From the NCBI GenBank assembly GCA_016219235.1, contig JACRBO010000304.1:1-8846 (forward strand): a DNA stretch of 8,846 bases, in the 5' to 3' direction. The position numbers were made by a program, and so were the translations under genes. The notes beneath the pieces were generated by a model. The model did no database searches. It saw only the letters and a program-made list of their open reading frames with translations, and had not been told where the DNA came from. This DNA comes from Chloroflexota bacterium (lineage in GTDB: Bacteria > Chloroflexota > Anaerolineae > Fen-1058). This document shows positions 5,809 to 8,846 of this stretch, one piece after another (position 1 is the first letter of the stretch; each line of letters opens with the position of its first letter).

Positions 5809-6690
5809 ATGGCCGAATCGCCCGACGCTCAAATTCACTGGCGGCTGCTCCTCGTAGACGACGAACACAGTATTCGCACGTCAATGAGCGAATTGCTCCA
5901 GCTGCGCGGCTATCACATCGACGAGGCCGGCAACGGGCCAGAGGCATTAACGGCGCTGACCCGTCAGCCGTACGATCTGATGGTGCTGGACATGCAGCTG
6001 CCCGGCATGCATGGCGTCGAAGTGATGCGGCGGGCGCGCGAACTGCGACCCGACCTGGCGATCATCGTCCTGACGGCGCACGCTACGGTTGAAAGCGCCA
6101 TTGCCTCGGTCAAATCCGACGTAACGGATTACATGCTGAAGCCCTGCAACTTCGACGATCTAGCGGTGACGATTGAGCGCTCGCTGGCCGCGCGGGCCAA
6201 ACAGCAGCGCCGCCTGCGGATGCTGGAATTGGTGGGCGAAGCGATGAACATGTTGGTGGATGATGATGCTGCGCCCGCAGCCGCGCCCATACCGGTTGCC
6301 GCCGCCAACCCGATTGGCCTGCCAGCGACAACGGCGCCCGGTAACGATGACACGCTGCGTGTCGGGACGCTGACGCTCGATCGGCAGAAACGCCTGGCAA
6401 TTCTGGACATCGATCCGGCGCGGCTGGTCGAACTAACTGAAGGCGAAGTATCGGTGTTGGAAACATTGATGCAGCATCCCAATAAGGTGCTGTCTGTCAA
6501 AGAGCTGGCCAACTCGGCCTTGGGCTATCAGGGGCTGGACAAGTGGACTTTGGAGAGCGTAGTGCGATCGTGCGTCTTCCGTCTACGCCAGAAGATCGAA
6601 CCGGCCCCGGACAGTCCGCAGCTGATCTGCACCGTGCGCGGCCGCGGCTATTTCTTTCGCGCCGGCGACCCGGTCGCCGCGCGCTTGTAA
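5809..6690 (+). CDS. OmpR/PhoB-type response regulator (orphan)
   Basis: A 293-residue DNA-binding response regulator. The receiver domain (about 11-128) has the acidic pair D17-D18, phosphoacceptor D61 in VLDMQLPG, T89 in LTAHA and K111 in LKP. Its ATVESAIASVKSDVTDYMLKP block (in part: ATVESAI at 92-98) resembles NtrC-type receivers more than typical OmpR ones. A linker rich in Ala and Pro (about 152-178) leads to a winged-helix domain (about 183-286) with LTEGEVSVLETL, the recognition-helix region TLESVVRSCVFRLRQKIE and the closing TVRGRGYFF. It should control transcription after phosphorylation. No histidine kinase is encoded in the window. The ATG has a moderate AGGCAGGA at 5791-5798. It is followed 36 bases later by a membrane protein gene, probably in the same operon. 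A PhoB-like direct repeat in its own promoter suggests autoregulation. Confidence 0.9.
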   Translation: MAESPDAQIHWRLLLVDDEHSIRTSMSELLQLRGYHIDEAGNGPEALTALTRQPYDLMVLDMQLPGMHGVEVMRRARELRPDLAIIVLTAHATVESAIASVKSDVTDYMLKPCNFDDLAVTIERSLAARAKQQRRLRMLELVGEAMNMLVDDDAAPAAAPIPVAAANPIGLPATTAPGNDDTLRVGTLTLDRQKRLAILDIDPARLVELTEGEVSVLETLMQHPNKVLSVKELANSALGYQGLDKWTLESVVRSCVFRLRQKIEPAPDSPQLICTVRGRGYFFRAGDPVAARL

Positions 6691-6726
6691 CGGCCCGTTG
6701 CTGCGGTAAAAAATTGGAGGTCCCGC

Positions 6727-7278
6727 ATGGAACTTGAAGAACGCATCAAGGCGCTGGAATTGGAAGTCAAGGCCTTAAAATCAGATATTCAACAAACGCT
6801 GCACGACATTCAACAGACTCTGCCCGAGAAGCCGGTACCGGTCAATCGGTGGCAGCACAAGGCGTGGGTGTTAGCCTTGTTGAATATGCTGCTGGCGATG
6901 GCGTTGTTCAGCAACCTGTACCTGTATTTTCCCAACGACTCACCCTTCGATCTAAATCCCGTGTTGGCAGCCTGGCTGCGCGCCTTCTGGATCGCGCTGG
7001 CCTTCATCTGGTTGATGTTGCAGCTGTACCCGTTGGCGCTGCTGCTGGAACAAGAAGATCAGCAATGGCAAGGCGTCGTCTGGCGCAATGCCAAAGCCTA
7101 TTTGAAAGCGCACCCCGGCACGCTGGTCCTCATCACGCTGGGCGTGCTGCTGATCTCGATTGTCAATTCGGTCTTTCCGGCAATCTGGATCGTCATCACG
7201 CTGGTCATGCTGATCGCCACCGGCTGGCTGCTGGTGCAGGCAGTGCTGAAACTGCTGCGCCCTCAGCCGCACCGCTAA
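6727..7278 (+). CDS. Coiled-coil membrane protein of unknown function
   Basis: A 183-residue protein not recognised as a named family. Residues 1-32 form a predicted cytoplasmic coiled coil (MELEERIKALELEVKALKSD at 1-20), extended by a duplicated heptad: DIQQTL at 20-25 and again at 27-32, seen in DNA as a 21-base tandem repeat at 6784-6822. About four membrane helices follow (45-67, 80-107, 131-150, 151-175), with a charged Gln/Glu-rich loop near 108-130 and a short basic C-terminus. A strong GGAGGT at 6716-6721 lies five bases before the ATG. It is second gene after the response regulator, with no terminator between them, and a hairpin follows it. It may be a membrane partner or target of that regulator; this is inference from position only. 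Confidence 0.8.
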   Translation: MELEERIKALELEVKALKSDIQQTLHDIQQTLPEKPVPVNRWQHKAWVLALLNMLLAMALFSNLYLYFPNDSPFDLNPVLAAWLRAFWIALAFIWLMLQLYPLALLLEQEDQQWQGVVWRNAKAYLKAHPGTLVLITLGVLLISIVNSVFPAIWIVITLVMLIATGWLLVQAVLKLLRPQPHR

Positions 7279-7310
7279 CGTTCGCCCGCTCTCAGCCTTT
7301 CCTCCGTGGC

Positions 7311-7343
7311 CGCCGCCGGTTGATCACCCGTCAACCGGCGGCG
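7311..7343 (+). terminator. Perfect 13-bp hairpin without T run after the operon
   Basis: CGCCGCCGGTTGA (7311-7323) pairs with TCAACCGGCGGCG (7331-7343) around a seven-base loop, 32 bases beyond the stop of the membrane protein. It is followed by CGCTGTTG, so the usual T run is missing. It is likely the 3' end of the response-regulator operon (RNA end protection or factor-assisted termination) and resembles the hairpin at 462-488 in lacking T. Confidence 0.55.
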
Positions 7344-7676
7344 CGCTGTTGATGGCTGTCCGAATTTTCTGCGATCAAATTGAAGGAGCGCGGCGCGCGC
7401 CTCGAACGCTGAACGCCAGCCCAGATCGATTGCGTCTTGAATTTGGCCCGGCGAATTATTCTGCAATGAAGTTAAAACGGCGCGTCCAGCGATCTGGATT
7501 TATAGTAGCGCCATCAACAAACAACGCGCTCATTCACCCGGCAATCGCCTGGGGCAATGAATCAAGGAGGTCACACACTTTATGCTCAAATCGGTTCTGC
7601 CCGATTGGTAATCGTTCTGCCGCAATTCATCGATTGATTGTCAACCCATTCTATCTGCTGAACTCAAAGGAGAATC
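7344..7676 (+). other. 333-base leader/intergenic region before the archaellin-like gene
   Basis: No full gene is supported here; a 116-codon frame starting at 7349 overlaps the archaellin start and has no family features. Visible elements are a palindrome GGCGCGCGCC near 7392, a -10-like TATAGT at 7501-7506 without a fitting -35, a perfect Shine-Dalgarno site at 7564-7570 serving a 9-codon frame, TTCTGCC repeated at 7595-7601 and 7615-7621 (20-base period), and a small hairpin CGATT-GGT-AATCG at 7602-7614. No riboswitch was recognised. Confidence 0.45.
7582..7611 (+). CDS. Candidate 9-residue leader peptide upstream of archaellin
   Basis: The frame encodes MLKSVLPDW and a TAA stop. It is preceded by AAGGAGGT (7564-7571), the closest match to the 16S anti-Shine-Dalgarno in the window, eleven bases from the ATG. 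The stop codon lies in the loop/stem of a small hairpin (7602-7614), and the archaellin-like start follows 65 bases later. It could be a regulatory leader peptide or a chance match; the peptide has no run of one amino acid that would indicate classical attenuation. Confidence 0.25.
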   Translation: MLKSVLPDW

Positions 7677-8258
7677 ATGAACACCAAACTGCATCGTAAC
7701 GAACAAGGTATCACCGCTCTGGAAACCGCGATCATCCTAATCGCCTTCGTCGTAGTCGCCGCCGTCTTCGCCTTCACCATCTTGAGCACGGGCACGTTCC
7801 TGACCGAGCGCAGCAAGGAAGCCGCCTATGCCGGCCTGCAAGAAGTGCGCGGCTCGATGGAACTCAAGGGCAGCGTAGTCCTCGAGACGACCGGCCAGTA
7901 CATCGTCCTCAACGTCTCGACGGTAGCCGGCGGCTCGTCAGTCGACCTGAGCAAGGTCAAGATGTCGTATCGCGATTCGAGTACCAACAAGGACGTGTCA
8001 ATCGCGAGCGCCGACTGCTCTGCCCCCGCTTATCCTGCCACCGAATACAACTGGGCAGTGATGCAGTCCGACGGCACCGCCCTGACCGCCTGCATTCTCA
8101 AGTCGGGCAATCTCGCTAAACTGGTGGTGAACCTCGGCACGAACGAGGTGGATGCTAACAAGACCTTCGCGCTGGAACTGAAGCCCCCGACGGGCGGCAC
8201 CATGCAGATCGAGCGCACGGCTCCAGCCCAGATCGATTTGGTGACAGACCTGCACTAG
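7677..8258 (+). CDS. Archaellin-like (FlaB-type) class III signal-peptide protein
   Basis: A 193-residue protein. The N-terminus has the prepilin/prearchaellin form: a short basic leader with cleavage expected after G11 (NEQG|ITALE), Glu at +5 (E16), and a hydrophobic helix from 12 to about 36 (ITALETAIILIAFVVVAAVF). The following STGTFLTERSKEAAYAGLQE stretch and the C-terminal block FALELKPPTGGTMQIERTAP (164-183) match archaeal archaellins rather than bacterial pilins, as does the length. It should be processed by a prepilin peptidase and assembled into an archaellum-like or pilus-like filament. C114 and C139 could form a disulfide, and N79-V-S and N161-K-T are N-glycosylation sequons. AAAGGAG at 7666-7672 lies four bases before the ATG. 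It is monocistronic: a terminator follows, and no archaellum motor or platform genes are in view. Archaellum gene clusters are known in some Chloroflexota. Confidence 0.85.
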   Translation: MNTKLHRNEQGITALETAIILIAFVVVAAVFAFTILSTGTFLTERSKEAAYAGLQEVRGSMELKGSVVLETTGQYIVLNVSTVAGGSSVDLSKVKMSYRDSSTNKDVSIASADCSAPAYPATEYNWAVMQSDGTALTACILKSGNLAKLVVNLGTNEVDANKTFALELKPPTGGTMQIERTAPAQIDLVTDLH

Positions 8259-8293
8259 GCCCAGCATCAACTACAACTAAATACGCACTAACC

Positions 8294-8329
8294 GAACTGG
8301 CCGACAAGTTGTCGGCCAGTTCATTTTTT
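8294..8329 (+). terminator. Intrinsic terminator of the archaellin-like gene
   Basis: GAACTGGCCGAC (8294-8305) pairs perfectly with GTCGGCCAGTTC (8311-8322) around AAGTT, then one A and six T (8324-8329). It lies 35 bases after the TAG stop. Textbook form, + direction. Confidence 0.95.
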
Positions 8330-8371
8330 GCGGCCGGCCGTCTGCAAACCACCGGCCTGGCCCGAGTTTTA

Positions 8372-8425
8372 CAATGCATTCGTAACGGAAGCGAAACCCC
8401 GCTGGACACAGTCCAGGCATACACT
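8372..8425 (+). promoter_or_regulatory. Promoter with the shared 11-bp direct-repeat box (last gene)
   Basis: CAATGCATTCGTAAC (8372-8386) followed by GGAAGCGAAACCCC (up to 8400) matches the box at 5703-5731 in 22 of 29 positions. GTAAC (8382-8386) and GAAAC (8393-8397) form the 11-bp repeat. A -10-like TACACT sits at 8420-8425, exactly 42 bases from the ATTCG start, the same distance as at the other site. It lies directly behind the archaellin terminator; the predicted leader before ATG 8474 is about 42 bases. Confidence 0.55.
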
Positions 8426-8473
8426 TGGATTGGCCGTTGAGTCTTGATTTCTGCACGATCGTCTGAGGGAAAC

Positions 8474-8846
8474 ATGAGTTCAAGCAAACTGAGTAGAGCC
8501 TGTGCCGCCGGGCTGGAAGCAGGCTGGCTGTTGGCCGTGGTGACTACGCCGTTGTTCATCAGCTTGTACACCAGCCGGAGCATTGAGCCGGATAAGCTGT
8601 CCGTGCTGCGTATCATCGCGACGTCGATGTCGGTCGTCTGGCTGATCGGCTTCATCGAACGGCGACAGGTCAAGCCCGAACAGGCCGTGTATCGCGCGCC
8701 GTTGTTTGTGCCGACGGCCGCTCTGGTCGGGGTATACGGATTAGCGACTGTTACCTCGTTGGTACCGCGCATTTCCTGGTCGGGCGCGTATCCGCGCCCG
8801 GAAGGCGCGTATGCCATTCTCTGTTATGCCGTCATCTTCATGATCA
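8474..8846 (+). CDS. O-antigen-ligase-like membrane protein (5' part, runs off the window)
   Basis: The first 124 codons of an open frame with no stop before the window edge. It opens with MSSSKLSRACAAGLEAGWLL and has helices near 15-33, 46-60 and 76-95. TTPLFISLYTSRSIEPDKLSVL, the VKPEQAVYRAPLFVP segment and SWSGAYPRPEGAYAILCYAV (in part; YPRPEGAY) near 105-120 follow the pattern of the N-terminal region of large WaaL/Wzy-type O-antigen ligase-like proteins of Chloroflexota, where a G-[SA]-Y-x-R-x-[QE]-G motif follows a valine-rich helix. Those proteins often carry C-terminal TPR repeats, which would lie outside this window. The role would be transfer or polymerisation of cell-surface glycans. 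TGAGGGA at 8464-8470 serves as ribosome site. The call is family-pattern based and partial. Confidence 0.65.
   Translation, partial: MSSSKLSRACAAGLEAGWLLAVVTTPLFISLYTSRSIEPDKLSVLRIIATSMSVVWLIGFIERRQVKPEQAVYRAPLFVPTAALVGVYGLATVTSLVPRISWSGAYPRPEGAYAILCYAVIFMI

Noticed and set aside
7344..7676. A riboswitch (for example c-di-GMP) in the archaellin leader
   Set aside because: None of the conserved riboswitch core sequences I know is present; only small hairpins were found.
7349..7699. 116-codon open frame on the + strand before the archaellin gene
   Set aside because: It overlaps the well-supported archaellin start, has no usable ribosome site and no family-like features, and its composition looks like translated noncoding DNA.

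Overview
The window looks like chromosomal DNA from a free-living bacterium with moderately high G+C, most likely Chloroflexota (Anaerolineae-like). This is inferred from gene content. The main pointers are an archaellin-like class III signal-peptide protein in an otherwise bacterial setting, an O-antigen-ligase-like protein of the type seen in that phylum, an SLC45-like sugar transporter and a small NrtS-type nitrate transporter. No rRNA, tRNA, CRISPR array or transposase was seen.

Left part (1-3512, + strand). A four-helix membrane protein (8-412) is followed by a GC-rich hairpin and a tight gene run: NAD(P)HX epimerase nnrE, nitrate/nitrite transporter nrtS, a glutaredoxin-thioredoxin reductase fusion, a WCPDC thioredoxin-fold redoxin, and a frameshifted remnant of a glycine/D-proline-reductase B-like protein. 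Gaps of 6, 12 and 3 bases and a final ATGA overlap indicate one operon. Its common theme is redox upkeep: nicotinamide repair, thiol-disulfide exchange, and import of an oxidised nitrogen species. About 375 bases of gene-free DNA follow.

Middle part (3862-5695). A complete SLC45-like MFS transporter lies on the - strand. Just beyond its 5' end, on the + strand, is a second, diverged copy of only its C-terminal third, which ends in its own stop codon and a very strong intrinsic terminator. The two C-terminal segments form a 360-bp imperfect inverted repeat with no length difference. It is either a decayed paralogue or a silent alternative 3' cassette.

Right part (5700-8846, + strand). An orphan OmpR-type response regulator and a coiled-coil/four-helix membrane protein form a two-gene operon. 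After a 333-base leader region comes an archaellin/type IV pilin-like protein with its own terminator, then the start of a large membrane protein (O-antigen-ligase-like) cut off by the window edge. The promoters of the response regulator and of the last gene share a 29-bp box with 11-bp direct repeats, placed at exactly the same distance from a -10-like hexamer. This suggests that one OmpR/PhoB-type regulator, perhaps the one encoded here, controls both.

All assignments come from reading the sequence and knowledge of the protein families. No database search was run.
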